A stretch of DNA of 34,657 nt. Source: Defluviicoccus sp. (GTDB taxonomy: Bacteria > Pseudomonadota > Alphaproteobacteria > MPNO01). The notes under the pieces are model-generated. The model did no database searches. It was given only the letters and a program-made list of their open reading frames with translations, and was not told the DNA's origin. Position numbers and translations under genes: made by a program. This document shows, in pieces, positions 1 to 7,460 of this stretch. The first letter of the stretch is position 1, and every line of letters starts with the position of its first letter. The stretch is from the NCBI GenBank assembly GCA_028821395.1, contig JAPPGP010000035.1:1-34657 (forward strand). The letters are read 5' to 3'.

Positions 1-507
1 ATGACCCATCCCGACTACGCCACCGAGGAGACCTCGCAGTTCGACATCTGGTGGGCCTTGGGGTGGGCCTACGAGACCTCGGCCGCGATGGCGAGGATCG
101 TGTTCTCGGGCGTGTTCGAGCGCCACCCCGAGCTCAAGATCGTCGCCCATCATTGGGGCGCCTACATCCCGCACGCCGACGGGCGGATGGAGCCGAGCTG
201 GAGCGACGGGGTGATGATCGCCGGCGCCGAGAGGCCGCTCTGGAAGGGCGAGCGCTCGCTCAGGGACAGCTTCAAGCTGTTCTACGGCGACACCGCGATG
301 TTCGGCGGCCAGGCGGCAAGCCAGTGCGGCCTCGCCTTCTTCGGCGCCGAGCACTCGGTGTTCGCCACCGACTACCCGTTCGACAAGGAAGCAGGGATGC
401 TCAACCTCAGGGGCACGATCGATGTGATCGACTCGCTCGATTGCAGCGAAGAAGACCGCCGCCAGATCTACGAGCGCGGCCCGCTGATGCTGCTCGGTGA
501 GGGCTGA
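1..507 (+). CDS. Amidohydrolase family protein (amidohydrolase 2 / ACMSD-like), C-terminal part, cut by window edge
   Basis: This is the C-terminal half of a TIM-barrel metal-dependent hydrolase or decarboxylase of the amidohydrolase_2 (ACMSD-like) family. The frame is open at base 1 and the visible 168 residues align with about residues 168-331 of the complete paralogue at 6455-7450. The ATG at base 1 is therefore probably an internal Met and the true start lies upstream. Shared landmarks are the WYETS-like segment, the VAHHWG strand (metal or catalytic His), the FYGDTAMFG segment, and the FATDYPF strand, whose Asp is the expected active-site Asp. The N-terminal HxH metal motif is outside the window. 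The gene ends with TGA 82 bases before the vapB-like gene. The family call is firm; the substrate is unknown. Confidence 0.85.
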   Translation: MTHPDYATEETSQFDIWWALGWAYETSAAMARIVFSGVFERHPELKIVAHHWGAYIPHADGRMEPSWSDGVMIAGAERPLWKGERSLRDSFKLFYGDTAMFGGQAASQCGLAFFGAEHSVFATDYPFDKEAGMLNLRGTIDVIDSLDCSEEDRRQIYERGPLMLLGEG

Positions 508-554
508 GGGGGCGTCCTCGGGACTTGGCGAGGCCGGCTGTGTCTTCAAGCAGA

Positions 555-584
555 TTGACGCGGAACACAGCAGGGATACATATT
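555..584 (+). promoter_or_regulatory. Putative sigma-70-type promoter of the vapBC pair
   Basis: TTGACG at 555-560 and CATATT at 579-584 are separated by 18 bases. Transcription would begin about base 591, practically at the ATG of the antitoxin gene (590), so the message may be leaderless. The only Shine-Dalgarno-like stretch (AGGG, 572-575) is 14 bases from the ATG, which is far. Inference from sequence only. Confidence 0.4.
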
Positions 585-591
585 TCTGTAT
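576..591. promoter_or_regulatory. Candidate autoregulatory operator, inverted repeat ATACA-N6-TGTAT
   Basis: A perfect 5-base inverted repeat (576-580 and 587-591, 6-base centre) overlaps the putative -10 box and the antitoxin start codon. VapB-type ribbon-helix-helix antitoxins usually repress their own operon by binding short palindromes at the promoter, so the placement fits. The arms are short and chance occurrence cannot be excluded. Confidence 0.4.
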
Positions 592-829
592 GAAGACGAC
601 CCTGAACTTCGATGACCGGCTGATTCGCGAAGCCAAGGCGCGCGCCGCCCGGGACGGCGAGACGCTGACCCGCCTGATCGAGCGCGCCCTGCGGGACTAT
701 CTCCGGCCCGTGCGCGGTCCAGTGCGCGATTTCCGGGTTGAGCTTCTGACCAAGCGAGGCTCCGCGCTCGCTGGCGTAGACCTCGACGACCGCGGCCGGC
801 TCTACGAGAGAATGGACGGGCGCGATTGA
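590..829 (+). CDS. vapB: VapB-type ribbon-helix-helix antitoxin
   Basis: A 79-residue protein starting MKTTLNFDDRLIREAKARAA, the classic N-terminal beta-strand plus helix of VapB antitoxins with a ribbon-helix-helix DNA-binding fold. The helix continuing through TLTRLIERALRDYL completes the DNA-binding domain at about residues 1-38. The rest should be the toxin-binding tail. A longer frame is open upstream from 497, but those residues do not resemble the family, so ATG 590 is chosen. The TGA stop overlaps the TTG start of the toxin (TTGA), so the two are translationally coupled. The expected role is to neutralise the PIN-domain RNase encoded next and to repress the operon through the palindrome over its start. 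Confidence 0.85.
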   Translation: MKTTLNFDDRLIREAKARAARDGETLTRLIERALRDYLRPVRGPVRDFRVELLTKRGSALAGVDLDDRGRLYERMDGRD

Positions 830-1254
830 TCGCGGTCGATACCAACGTTCTCGTTCATGCCCATCGCCAGGACTCGCCAAGGCACGACGCGGCTCACGCG
901 CGTGTCGTGGCGCTCGCCGAGTCGCCCTCCCGCTGGGCGATTCCGGTATTCTGCATCGGGGAGTTCGTTCGGGTAATCACGCACCCGCGGCTGTTCCATG
1001 CGCCGCACACGGCGGAGGAAGCGTGCGAGGCGCTGTTCAGGCTCCTGGCCTCGCCGAGCGTGACGGTGCTTTGTCCTGGAGCCGATTACCCGGCCCTGCT
1101 GACGGAAGCGATCCGCGAGGCAGACGCCGTAGGCAATCTCGTCTTCGACGCCCAGATCGTCGCGGTCTGCCGTGAGAGCGGTGTTTCCCGGTTAATCACC
1201 GAGGATCGCGACTTCAACCGCTTCAAGGCGCTGAACGTCGTGGGCATAGAGTAA
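826..1254 (+). CDS. vapC: VapC-type PIN-domain ribonuclease toxin
   Basis: A 142-residue PIN-domain protein. The acidic Mg-binding residues are visible: D5 in the N-terminal VDTNVLV strand, E46 in CIGEF, D108 in VFDAQI, and D127/D129 in TEDRDF. VapC toxins are endoribonucleases, usually cutting tRNA or rRNA, held inactive by VapB. The start is TTG at 826, overlapping the antitoxin stop as TTGA; no better start gives a full PIN domain. Convergent ppk2 follows after a 75-base gap holding a 14-base palindrome. Length and residues are complete, so the toxin is probably functional. Its RNA target cannot be read from sequence. Confidence 0.85.
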   Translation: MIAVDTNVLVHAHRQDSPRHDAAHARVVALAESPSRWAIPVFCIGEFVRVITHPRLFHAPHTAEEACEALFRLLASPSVTVLCPGADYPALLTEAIREADAVGNLVFDAQIVAVCRESGVSRLITEDRDFNRFKALNVVGIE

Positions 1255-1297
1255 CGGAATTCACACCCGCGTCAGAAGCTCAGGCAAAGAGAGCTCA

Positions 1298-1311
1298 GGC
1301 GCTCGAGCGCC
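1298..1311. terminator. 14-base perfect palindrome between convergent vapC and ppk2, possible bidirectional terminator hairpin
   Basis: GGCGCTCGAGCGCC reads identically on both strands and can fold as a 5-base stem with a TCGA loop. It lies between two convergent genes, where a shared terminator is expected, but no T-run follows on either strand, so it is not a canonical intrinsic terminator. A 9-base direct repeat, AGCTCAGGC, lies at 1277-1285 and 1292-1300 and runs into the palindrome. Confidence 0.3.
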
Positions 1312-1329
1312 GTATCGAGGGACGGCCCC

Positions 1330-2208
1330 CTACCGGATCACGCGGTCACCGGAGCCGATGGCATCGGCGCTGGTGCCGACGATCAGCGGGTCGGGCTGGC
1401 CGACCACCTCCGGGTCCTTGCCGGCATAGGGCAGGCTCGACAGGAAGTGGCGCATGCAGTTCAGCCGGGCGCGCTTCTTGTCGTCCGACTTGACGATCGT
1501 CCAGGGCGCGTCGGCGGTGTCGGTGTAGAAGAACATCGCCTCCTTGGCCTCGGTATAGGAGTCCCACTTGCCGAGCGACTGGCGGTCGACGGGGGACAGC
1601 TTCCACTGCTTGAGCGCGTCGTTCTCGCGCGACTCGAAGCGGCGACGCTGCTCGTCCCGGCTGACCGAGAACCAGTACTTGAACAGCACGATGCCGGAGC
1701 GCACGAACATGCGCTCGAGCTCCGGCACCTGGCGCATGAATTCGAGATATTGCTGGGCCGAGCAGAACCCCATCACGCGCTCCACGCCGGCGCGGTTGTA
1801 CCAGGAGCGGTCGAACAGCACGATCTCGCCGGCATGCGGCAGATGGCGGATATAGCGCTGGAAGTACCACTCGGTCTTCTCGGTCTCGGTCGGCTTGTCG
1901 AGCGCGACGACGCGGGCGCCGCGCGGGTTGAGGTGCTCGGTGAAGCGCTTGATGGTGCCTCCCTTGCCGGCGGCGTCCCGCCCCTCGAACAGGATGACGA
2001 TCTTGCGCCCGGTCTCCTTCACCCACTCCTGGACCTTGAGGAGCTCGACCTGGAGCCGGGCCTTGCGCTCCTCGTAGTCCCGGCGGCTGAGCTTCTCCTC
2101 GTAGGGGTATTCGCCGGTCTCGAAGATCCGCCGGATCGCGTCGCGGTCCCGGCCCGAGCCCGCGCCGTTTCCGTCGGCAGCCGCCGGCTCTTCCGTGGCG
2201 TTCGCCAT
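1330..2208 (-). CDS. ppk2: Polyphosphate kinase 2 (PPK2 family)
   Basis: A 292-residue cytosolic kinase of the PPK2 family, which transfers phosphate between polyphosphate and nucleoside diphosphates or monophosphates. Walker A is GRDAAGKGG at residues 76-84. Walker B is LFDRSWYNRAG at 131-141 with D133. A lid region with KYWFSVSRDEQRRRF follows at about 178-192, then the WKLSPVD segment. One-domain length fits the short PPK2 enzymes. The N-terminal 25 residues are low-complexity (Ala/Gly/Asp) and unlike the family core. The gene converges with vapC. It lies 61 bases downstream of the substrate-binding-fold gene on the same strand, so it may share its transcript. Preference for ADP, GDP or AMP cannot be assigned by eye. 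Confidence 0.93.
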   Translation of the reverse strand: MANATEEPAAADGNGAGSGRDRDAIRRIFETGEYPYEEKLSRRDYEERKARLQVELLKVQEWVKETGRKIVILFEGRDAAGKGGTIKRFTEHLNPRGARVVALDKPTETEKTEWYFQRYIRHLPHAGEIVLFDRSWYNRAGVERVMGFCSAQQYLEFMRQVPELERMFVRSGIVLFKYWFSVSRDEQRRRFESRENDALKQWKLSPVDRQSLGKWDSYTEAKEAMFFYTDTADAPWTIVKSDDKKRARLNCMRHFLSSLPYAGKDPEVVGQPDPLIVGTSADAIGSGDRVIR

Positions 2209-2269
2209 CGCATCGTCCTCCGCGGAAACGCCCGTAGCTTAGCCGCAGCCGATGCCCGTCTCCAACCGC

Positions 2270-3142
2270 TCAGGCGGCGGCGTAGACCGACTCCGCATAG
2301 GAGGCCTCGCCCAGCCCGCCGTCCGGGAAGATGCCGCGCTCGGCGACCCAGCTCCGCGAGCGCTCGAAGATGTCCTCGGTATAGGGCTCGAATACCAGCC
2401 GCTCGCCGGCGCCGAAGCGGCGCACGTCCATCCGGTCCTGGAAGCGTTCGGGGAATTCCCTGCGGTAGTGGTGGCGGTGGCGTTCGAGGCGCAAGTCGAT
2501 CTCGACCTGGGCGCGGCGCAGCGCGGCAAAGTACTTCTCCACGTCGCCGGGGTCGGGGTCGCCGGTGATCATCGAGGCCATCATGAAGCTGGTGTCGACC
2601 ACCTTGCGGAAGCCGAGCTGCTCGGCGAAGTAGTAGGGTCCGCTGAACAGGCTAACCGCCGGCGCCTCGCCGTCGACCAGCTGCTCGAGCCGGTGGAACA
2701 GGAGGCCGTCGGCGAAGGTGAGGGCGATGTCCTCGGGCGCGAGGAATTCGTCGAGGGCCTGGATCGTCGAGTAGTGGCTGCCGGACTGGTAGCCCACCGA
2801 GATCGGCACCCCGGCGAGATCCTCGGGCGCGCGGATGTCGGACCCCGGCGCGACGAAGATCGCACACGGCGCGACCGAGTAGCAGCCGGGATAGAGCTTG
2901 CCGTGGCCGGCCGACGCGGCGGCGTTGACCGTCCAGTGGCAGGCCGCGCTCACGTCGCAGCTCCGCCCGCGCTCGAAGGTCTGGTACGCCCCGACCCTGT
3001 CGCCGAGATCGTGGTAGCTGCCGTCGCGCGAGCCGAGCTGCTCGCGGAACACGTAGTCCAGCCCGGCATCGGAGAAGAAGCCCTGCTCCTCCGCCACCCA
3101 TTCATGCAGCCGCATATGCGGCGAGACGACAAACTGCGCCAT
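2270..3142 (-). CDS. NMT1/THI5-like substrate-binding-fold protein without signal peptide
   Basis: A 290-residue protein of the periplasmic-binding-protein type 2 fold in the NMT1/THI5-like group. It has the typical N-terminal 'fully grown' pattern: EQGFFSDAGLDYVF near residues 18-31, then a PEDLAGVPISVGY strand near 110-122 that matches the PEDLKGKrIgV landmark of such proteins. The start is ATG 3142, preceded by GGAG with 7-base spacing; an in-frame ATG at 3160 has no ribosome-binding site. There is no hydrophobic signal sequence and no lipobox, and no ABC permease or ATPase gene is near. It may bind a ligand in the cytoplasm, or be an enzyme built on this fold, as Thi5 and 4,5-dihydroxyphthalate decarboxylase are. 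The substrate is unknown. Confidence 0.75.
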   Translation of the reverse strand: MAQFVVSPHMRLHEWVAEEQGFFSDAGLDYVFREQLGSRDGSYHDLGDRVGAYQTFERGRSCDVSAACHWTVNAAASAGHGKLYPGCYSVAPCAIFVAPGSDIRAPEDLAGVPISVGYQSGSHYSTIQALDEFLAPEDIALTFADGLLFHRLEQLVDGEAPAVSLFSGPYYFAEQLGFRKVVDTSFMMASMITGDPDPGDVEKYFAALRRAQVEIDLRLERHRHHYRREFPERFQDRMDVRRFGAGERLVFEPYTEDIFERSRSWVAERGIFPDGGLGEASYAESVYAAA

Positions 3143-3197
3143 GTCTTCGCTCCGAATCATATTGACGTGGGCAGTCTACAGATGGAAAAGCCGCGCC

Positions 3198-3527
3198 TCA
3201 CCCAGCAATTCCAAGAAAAACCAGAAGGGACCGTTCGATCCGTCGCATGTCCAATAGGCTGAGCGCGCCGATCCGTCGGGTAAGACGCCCACGGCGCAAG
3301 GCCGTAATCCTGTCCACCATCACGGAACACGCTGCGTGGAGGCCGTTTTCAGGCGTGGGAAGGACAGGAATTCGCAGCAGCGGCGCTTCCATGCCATCGC
3401 TGGTCAAGGTGCATACCGTCACCCAATTGGAGCCTCCGAACCGGTCGTCCTGAAGGACTACCACCGGCCTCGGCTTGCTCGTGTAATCGCCGCCACCGGC
3501 CGCAATCCACAGCTCGCCTCGCTTCAC
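3198..3527 (-). CDS. mazF: MazF/PemK-type endoribonuclease toxin
   Basis: A 109-residue protein with the MazF/PemK layout: an N-terminal KRGELWIA strand, then KPRPVVVLQ with the conserved Arg (R20), then a strand ending LTSD with the conserved Thr (T42), and a C-terminal VMVDRITAL segment. MazF toxins cut single-stranded RNA at short sequence motifs. The start codon is GTG at 3527-3525, overlapping the stop of the upstream antitoxin as GTGA, so translation is coupled. It is followed after 55 bases by the substrate-binding-fold gene on the same strand. The two catalytic positions are assigned by family pattern, not by alignment software. Confidence 0.88.
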   Translation of the reverse strand: MKRGELWIAAGGGDYTSKPRPVVVLQDDRFGGSNWVTVCTLTSDGMEAPLLRIPVLPTPENGLHAACSVMVDRITALRRGRLTRRIGALSLLDMRRIERSLLVFLGIAG

Positions 3528-3751
3528 CCGACTTCGAACTCACTGATGGCGTCGATGAATGCCTGATCCGCTTCGGCGTGTTCGCTGGCCGCCACGACTT
3601 CCGATTGTCTGCGAGCTTCCTCGGCAAATCCCGGGGCACGCGTGTCGGTTACCCAGACTTGCAACAGCCGCAGCCGTTCTTCGCCCAAGCGAGCACGATG
3701 CTTCCGAACATTGTCGGATGACGTCGTCGAACTCCTGGACGCGTTCGTCAC
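3524..3751 (-). CDS. MazE-like antitoxin (DUF3018 family)
   Basis: A 75-residue antitoxin of the DUF3018 / MazE-like group. The landmarks are SSDNVRKHRARL near residues 11-22, LQVWVTDTRAPGFAEEARRQ in the middle, and a C-terminal DQAFIDAISEFE. The frame opens at ATG 3763, but that codon abuts AGGA with no spacing. GTG 3751 has GGAG six bases upstream and gives the family's usual short N-terminus before the Ser/Thr-rich segment, so I choose GTG. The stop overlaps the mazF GTG. It should bind MazF and repress the operon. A good promoter lies just upstream. Confidence 0.8.
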   Translation of the reverse strand: MTNASRSSTTSSDNVRKHRARLGEERLRLLQVWVTDTRAPGFAEEARRQSEVVAASEHAEADQAFIDAISEFEVG

Positions 3752-3778
3752 GAACCGCTCCATTCCTGATTACATGCA

Positions 3779-3807
3779 ACTATAGTGCGCGATCCTTCTC
3801 CAGACAA
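3779..3807 (-). promoter_or_regulatory. Sigma-70-type promoter of the mazEF operon
   Basis: On the minus strand TTGTCT (3807-3802) and TATAGT (3784-3779) are separated by exactly 17 bases, the best promoter-like sequence I see in the window. Transcription would begin about 3772, just upstream of the antitoxin start. The surrounding 200 bases (3764-3962) hold no gene. Confidence 0.6.
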
Positions 3808-3810
3808 GCG

Positions 3811-3821
3811 TACAGGCTGTA
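3811..3821. promoter_or_regulatory. Candidate MazE operator palindrome TACAG-N-CTGTA
   Basis: An 11-base palindrome with 5-base perfect arms lies 3 bases upstream of the -35 box of the mazEF promoter. Antitoxin autorepression usually acts at such promoter-proximal palindromes. It shares the TACA/TGTA half-site pattern with the vapBC inverted repeat at 576-591. Confidence 0.4.
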
Positions 3822-3962
3822 TTTCGACCGGGCGGCTCGCTCTTCGCGTGTCAACGCGCCTCGCCGCGCTCGCCGATCACCCTCCGGCCAAGCGCCTGAC
3901 GCTGGCCGACCCCTTCCGATCAAGCGGCGGCGTACCAGGCATTGCGGACGAGCATCGGCCGG

Positions 3963-4802
3963 TCAGGCGGGCTCGGACACTGTGTAGCGCCGGAGCAGGC
4001 GGTCCTCGTCGGCGGGGAAGTCGTTGCGCGCGTGGTTGACCGTCCGGTTGTCCCAGATCACCAGGTCGCCCGGTGTCCAGGCATGGGCGTAGACGAACTC
4101 GGGCTTCTCGATGTGGTCGAACAGCGGCAGCAGGATCGCCTCCGATTCCTCCTTGCCCATGCCGACCACCGTCTGGGTCATCAGCCGGCTGAGATAGAGC
4201 GACTTGCGGCCGGTATCGGGGTGGGTCCTGACCAGCGGGTGGACGGCGCGGTTGAGGTCGCTGCGGCTGTCGTCGTTGAGGTCGCGGGTCACCAGGTCGT
4301 AGCGATAGGCGTGGTTCGCCTCGATCCCCTCGAGCCTCTCCTGCCGGTCCTGGGGCAGCGCGTCATAGGCGTTGGCGAGGTTGGCGAACAGGGTCTCGCC
4401 GCCGCGCGACGGGATCTTTATGGCGAACAGCGTGGTCGCCCGGTAGGGCACGTCGCGATGCGAGCCGTCGGAGTGGAAATGCATCTCGCCGTCGGGCAGC
4501 GAGCCGATCTGCTTGCCGTCCTTGCGGATATTGGTGACCAGCATCACGCCGCGGCTCTGGTTGGTGTTGTCGAGCTGGTAGGAGGGCGGGCGGAACCCGG
4601 CATCGACCCGGCCGAAGAAGCCGGCGAAGCGGGCCTGGTCCTGGGCCGAGACCTTCTGGCCCGGGAAGCAGAGCACCGCGTTGTCGACGAAGAGCCTGCG
4701 CAGTTCGGCGACGATTTCCGCGTCGACCTCCTCGCGCAAATCGAGCCCGGTGACGCGCGCGCCCAGCGCGGGGCTCAGCTTTTCGACATCGTATTCGGCC
4801 AT
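3963..4802 (-). CDS. TauD/TfdA-family Fe(II)/2-oxoglutarate-dependent dioxygenase
   Basis: A 279-residue enzyme of the TauD/TfdA family, which couples 2-oxoglutarate decarboxylation to hydroxylation and often cleaves sulfonates, aryloxyacetates or similar compounds. The Fe(II) triad is visible: H110 and D112 (FHSDGSH) and H257 (NHARNDF). R268, 11 residues after the distal His, is the expected 2-oxoglutarate Arg. Length is standard. ATG 4802 is 70 bases after the stop of the deacylase gene on the same strand, making this the last gene of a four-gene leftward operon (monooxygenase, amidohydrolase, deacylase, dioxygenase). The substrate is unknown; the association suggests oxidation of an intermediate of the same pathway. 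Confidence 0.9.
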   Translation of the reverse strand: MAEYDVEKLSPALGARVTGLDLREEVDAEIVAELRRLFVDNAVLCFPGQKVSAQDQARFAGFFGRVDAGFRPPSYQLDNTNQSRGVMLVTNIRKDGKQIGSLPDGEMHFHSDGSHRDVPYRATTLFAIKIPSRGGETLFANLANAYDALPQDRQERLEGIEANHAYRYDLVTRDLNDDSRSDLNRAVHPLVRTHPDTGRKSLYLSRLMTQTVVGMGKEESEAILLPLFDHIEKPEFVYAHAWTPGDLVIWDNRTVNHARNDFPADEDRLLRRYTVSEPA

Positions 4803-4872
4803 CGGTCCGGTCCCGTTCGCGCCGACTGCATGGGGCGCCAGTATAGAGCCGCCGCGGCCGCCCTGTCAGGGA

Positions 4873-6462
4873 TCAAGCGCGCCCCAGCATCGCGCCCGGC
4901 GTGGCGCCGGTGTGCTCGCCGTCGGCGAAGACCGGCACGCCGTTGACCCACACCCGGTCGATCCCCGCCGCATAGCTGTGCGGCTCCCGGTAGGTCGCGG
5001 TCTCGGCGACGGTCTCGGGGTCGAACAGCGTGACGTCGGCGGCGAAGCCCTCGCGCAGCAGCCCGCGCCCGGAAATGCCCAGCGCGCGGGCCGACGCGCC
5101 GGTCATCTTGTGGATCGCGGTCTCGATTGGGATCAGCCCGAGCTCGCGGACATAGCGGCCGAGGATGCGGGCGAAGGTGCCGTAGAACCGGGGGTGCGGC
5201 TTGCCCTGGCCGGTGGTTCCGTAGGGCGCGACCGCGTTGCCGTCGGAGCCCACCATCACGCTCGGCGAGGCGATCAGGGTGCGGATGTCGTCCTCCGAGA
5301 TCGACGAGACCAGCACCCGGGTCTGGCCGCGGTCGGCGGCGAGGTGGTCGAGCGCCGCCTCGAAGGGATCGCAGCCCCGTTCCGCCGCGATCTCGCCGAT
5401 CGTGCGGCCCGCGAATTGCGGCAGGTCGGGCGAGATCGAGACCCGCACCGCGTCCCAAGACGGGATGCGGCCGAAATTGTTGAGTCCCGCCGCGTCGACC
5501 TCGCGGCGCAGCCGGGCGCGGATGTCGGCGCTGCCGAGACGCTCCAGCATGGCGTCGATCCCGCCCTCCTGCAGCCAGCTCGGGAACAGGTTGCGCAGCG
5601 GGTTGCTGGCCGCCTCGTAGGGGTACTGGTCGCAGTCGATCCCGGCGCCGTCGCGCCGCGCCTCGGCCAGCCGTTCGAGCAGGCGCTCCGCGCCGCCCCA
5701 GTTGTCCATGCCGGAGAGCTTGACGTGGACGATCTGGACGTGGACGCCGGTCCGGCCGGCGAACTCGATCGCCTCCTCCACCGAATCGAACACTGAGTCG
5801 GACTCGTCGCGCAAATGGGTGAAGTAGCGCGCGCCGCGGCGCTTGAGCACGCGGCCAAGCGCGACCAGCTCCTCGTCCTCGGCGTAGCAGCCGGGCGCGG
5901 TGAACAGCCCGGACGACAGGCCGAGCGCGCCGCCGGCGAGCGCTTCTTCGAGCAGCTCGATCATCGCCGCCAGCTCGTGCGGCTCGGGCGGGCGGTCCTC
6001 CATCCCCATGGTCATCAGGCGGAGCGTGTTGTGCCCGACCAGCATCACCCGGTTGACCGAGGTCGCGGGGTAGCTCCGCACATAGTCGGCGAAGCTCGTC
6101 TCGACGAAATCGAGCCAGGGCGCGCTCGGGCTGAGATATTGCTTCAGCGCTTCGGCCTTCCCCGGCAGGGCCGGGGCGCAGGAATAGCCGCAATGGCCGA
6201 TCGCCTCGGTGGTCACCCCCTGGCGTACCTTGCTCTCGGCGAGCGGCATCAGCGGCAGCGTCCAGTCGGAATGGGTCTTGATGTCGATGAAGCCGGGCGC
6301 GACCACCTTGCCGGCGGCGTCGACCGCCGCGGCCCCGCCGGCGGTCAGGTCGTCGCCGACGGCCCGGATGCGGCCGTTCTCGATGACGACGTCGGCGATC
6401 CGCCCCGGCGCGCCCGAGCCGTCGACGACGGTGCCGCGGCGGATGACGACGGGCTCAGTCAT
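4873..6462 (-). CDS. N-acyl-D-amino-acid deacylase family amidohydrolase (D-aminoacylase-like)
   Basis: A 529-residue amidohydrolase of the D-aminoacylase family. It opens with the small beta domain (VIRRGTVVDGSGAPG), then PGFIDIKTHSDW with H64 and D66. The GHCGYS loop has C91, matching the zinc-binding Cys of D-aminoacylases. H216 (YFTHLRDE), H246 (IVHVK) and D407 (VGSDGN) complete the expected site. The C-terminal GFAADVTLFDP strand closes the beta domain. Such enzymes hydrolyse N-acyl-D-amino acids, but the family also includes dihydropyrimidinase- and urea-like substrates, so the exact amide is open. The start overlaps the stop of the amidohydrolase gene by 8 bases, indicating one transcript. 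Confidence 0.9.
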   Translation of the reverse strand: MTEPVVIRRGTVVDGSGAPGRIADVVIENGRIRAVGDDLTAGGAAAVDAAGKVVAPGFIDIKTHSDWTLPLMPLAESKVRQGVTTEAIGHCGYSCAPALPGKAEALKQYLSPSAPWLDFVETSFADYVRSYPATSVNRVMLVGHNTLRLMTMGMEDRPPEPHELAAMIELLEEALAGGALGLSSGLFTAPGCYAEDEELVALGRVLKRRGARYFTHLRDESDSVFDSVEEAIEFAGRTGVHVQIVHVKLSGMDNWGGAERLLERLAEARRDGAGIDCDQYPYEAASNPLRNLFPSWLQEGGIDAMLERLGSADIRARLRREVDAAGLNNFGRIPSWDAVRVSISPDLPQFAGRTIGEIAAERGCDPFEAALDHLAADRGQTRVLVSSISEDDIRTLIASPSVMVGSDGNAVAPYGTTGQGKPHPRFYGTFARILGRYVRELGLIPIETAIHKMTGASARALGISGRGLLREGFAADVTLFDPETVAETATYREPHSYAAGIDRVWVNGVPVFADGEHTGATPGAMLGRA

Positions 6463-7450
6463 CGTCGAGGCGCATCAGCCGCCTCGCATTGCCGCCATAG
6501 AGCTTCTTCCTGTCCTCGTCGGAGAGGCCCAGGTCTTCCACCGACCGGAAGGTCTCGCGCACCGGGGCGAAGGGGCAGTCGGTGGAGAACACCGCGTGGT
6601 CGATGCCGAAGAACTCGAGCCCGCACTTGATCCCGAGATTGGAGCCGAACATCGCGGTGTCGCCGTAGAACATCCGAAAATAGTCGAGATGCGGCTTCTC
6701 CAGCGACGACAGGACCTGCGAATGGTCCTCGTCGGTGGTGCGCTGGCCGAGCACCGCCATGCCGGGCCCGATGCGACCGTCGAAGAACGGGATCATGCCG
6801 CCCATGTGGTGGGTGATGATCTTGATCCCCGGGTGGCGGTCGAACAGACCGGAGAACACCAGCCGCGCCATCGCCACCGAGGTCTCGTAGGGCCAGCCGA
6901 AACACCACCACATCTCGAATCGCGAGCGCTCCTCTCCCTTGTAGTCGGGCATGTCCGCGGCCCGCGCCGGGTGCATCCAGATCGGCAGGTCGTACTCCGC
7001 CATCGCCGCGAACAAAGGCTGGAAATCGGGCTCGTCGAGCGGTCTTCCTCCCACGTTGGTGAAGATCTGGACGCCGCGCGCGCCGAGGTCGCGGATAGCG
7101 CGGTGCAGCTCGTCCATCGTCCGGTCCATGTCGTGCATGGCGAGCGCGGCGATGAAGGTGACGAAGCGGTCGGGGTGGCGGCGCACCAGCTCGGCCATCG
7201 CGTCGTTGGCGATGCGGGCAAGCTCGGCTCCGGTTGTCGGGTCGGTGGTGTCCTCGAGCGGCGGGTTGGGGAGCGAGATCACCTGGCCGTACTCGCCGAA
7301 CTCGTCCATCAGCCGGAAGCGGATGTCGAGGTCGTGGATCATCTTCACCTGCTGCATCCGCTTGCCGATGTTGTCCAGCCGTGGGGCGGCCTTCGACATG
7401 TGGCGGTAGAAATCGCCGGGGAAGATGTGGGTGTAGATGTCGATCGTCAT
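6455..7450 (-). CDS. Amidohydrolase family protein (ACMSD-like) with a Tyr in the first HxH position
   Basis: A 331-residue TIM-barrel protein of the amidohydrolase_2 group that includes aminocarboxymuconate-semialdehyde decarboxylase and resorcylate-type decarboxylases. The N-terminus reads IDIYTHIFP, so the usual HxH is YxH (Y6, H8). Other expected metal or catalytic residues remain: H160 (WMHPAR), H214/H215 (ITHHMG) and D291 (STDCPF). It is the intact paralogue of the truncated gene at 1-507. It lies 10 bases downstream of the flavin monooxygenase gene and overlaps the deacylase gene by 8 bases. It may be a hydrolase or a non-oxidative decarboxylase acting after the monooxygenase; which one cannot be told. 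Confidence 0.88.
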   Translation of the reverse strand: MTIDIYTHIFPGDFYRHMSKAAPRLDNIGKRMQQVKMIHDLDIRFRLMDEFGEYGQVISLPNPPLEDTTDPTTGAELARIANDAMAELVRRHPDRFVTFIAALAMHDMDRTMDELHRAIRDLGARGVQIFTNVGGRPLDEPDFQPLFAAMAEYDLPIWMHPARAADMPDYKGEERSRFEMWWCFGWPYETSVAMARLVFSGLFDRHPGIKIITHHMGGMIPFFDGRIGPGMAVLGQRTTDEDHSQVLSSLEKPHLDYFRMFYGDTAMFGSNLGIKCGLEFFGIDHAVFSTDCPFAPVRETFRSVEDLGLSDEDRKKLYGGNARRLMRLDDD

Positions 7451-7460
7451 CGGCCGGCCC

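Noticed and set aside
1447-2568. Open frame of 373 codons antisense to ppk2
   Set aside because: ppk2 motifs are intact on the other strand and this frame ends in Arg/Pro low complexity.
3143-3161. TATGAT -10-like hexamer (minus strand, 3161-3156) before the SBP-fold gene
   Set aside because: The implied start would fall after the ribosome-binding site and no -35 box lies at the right spacing.
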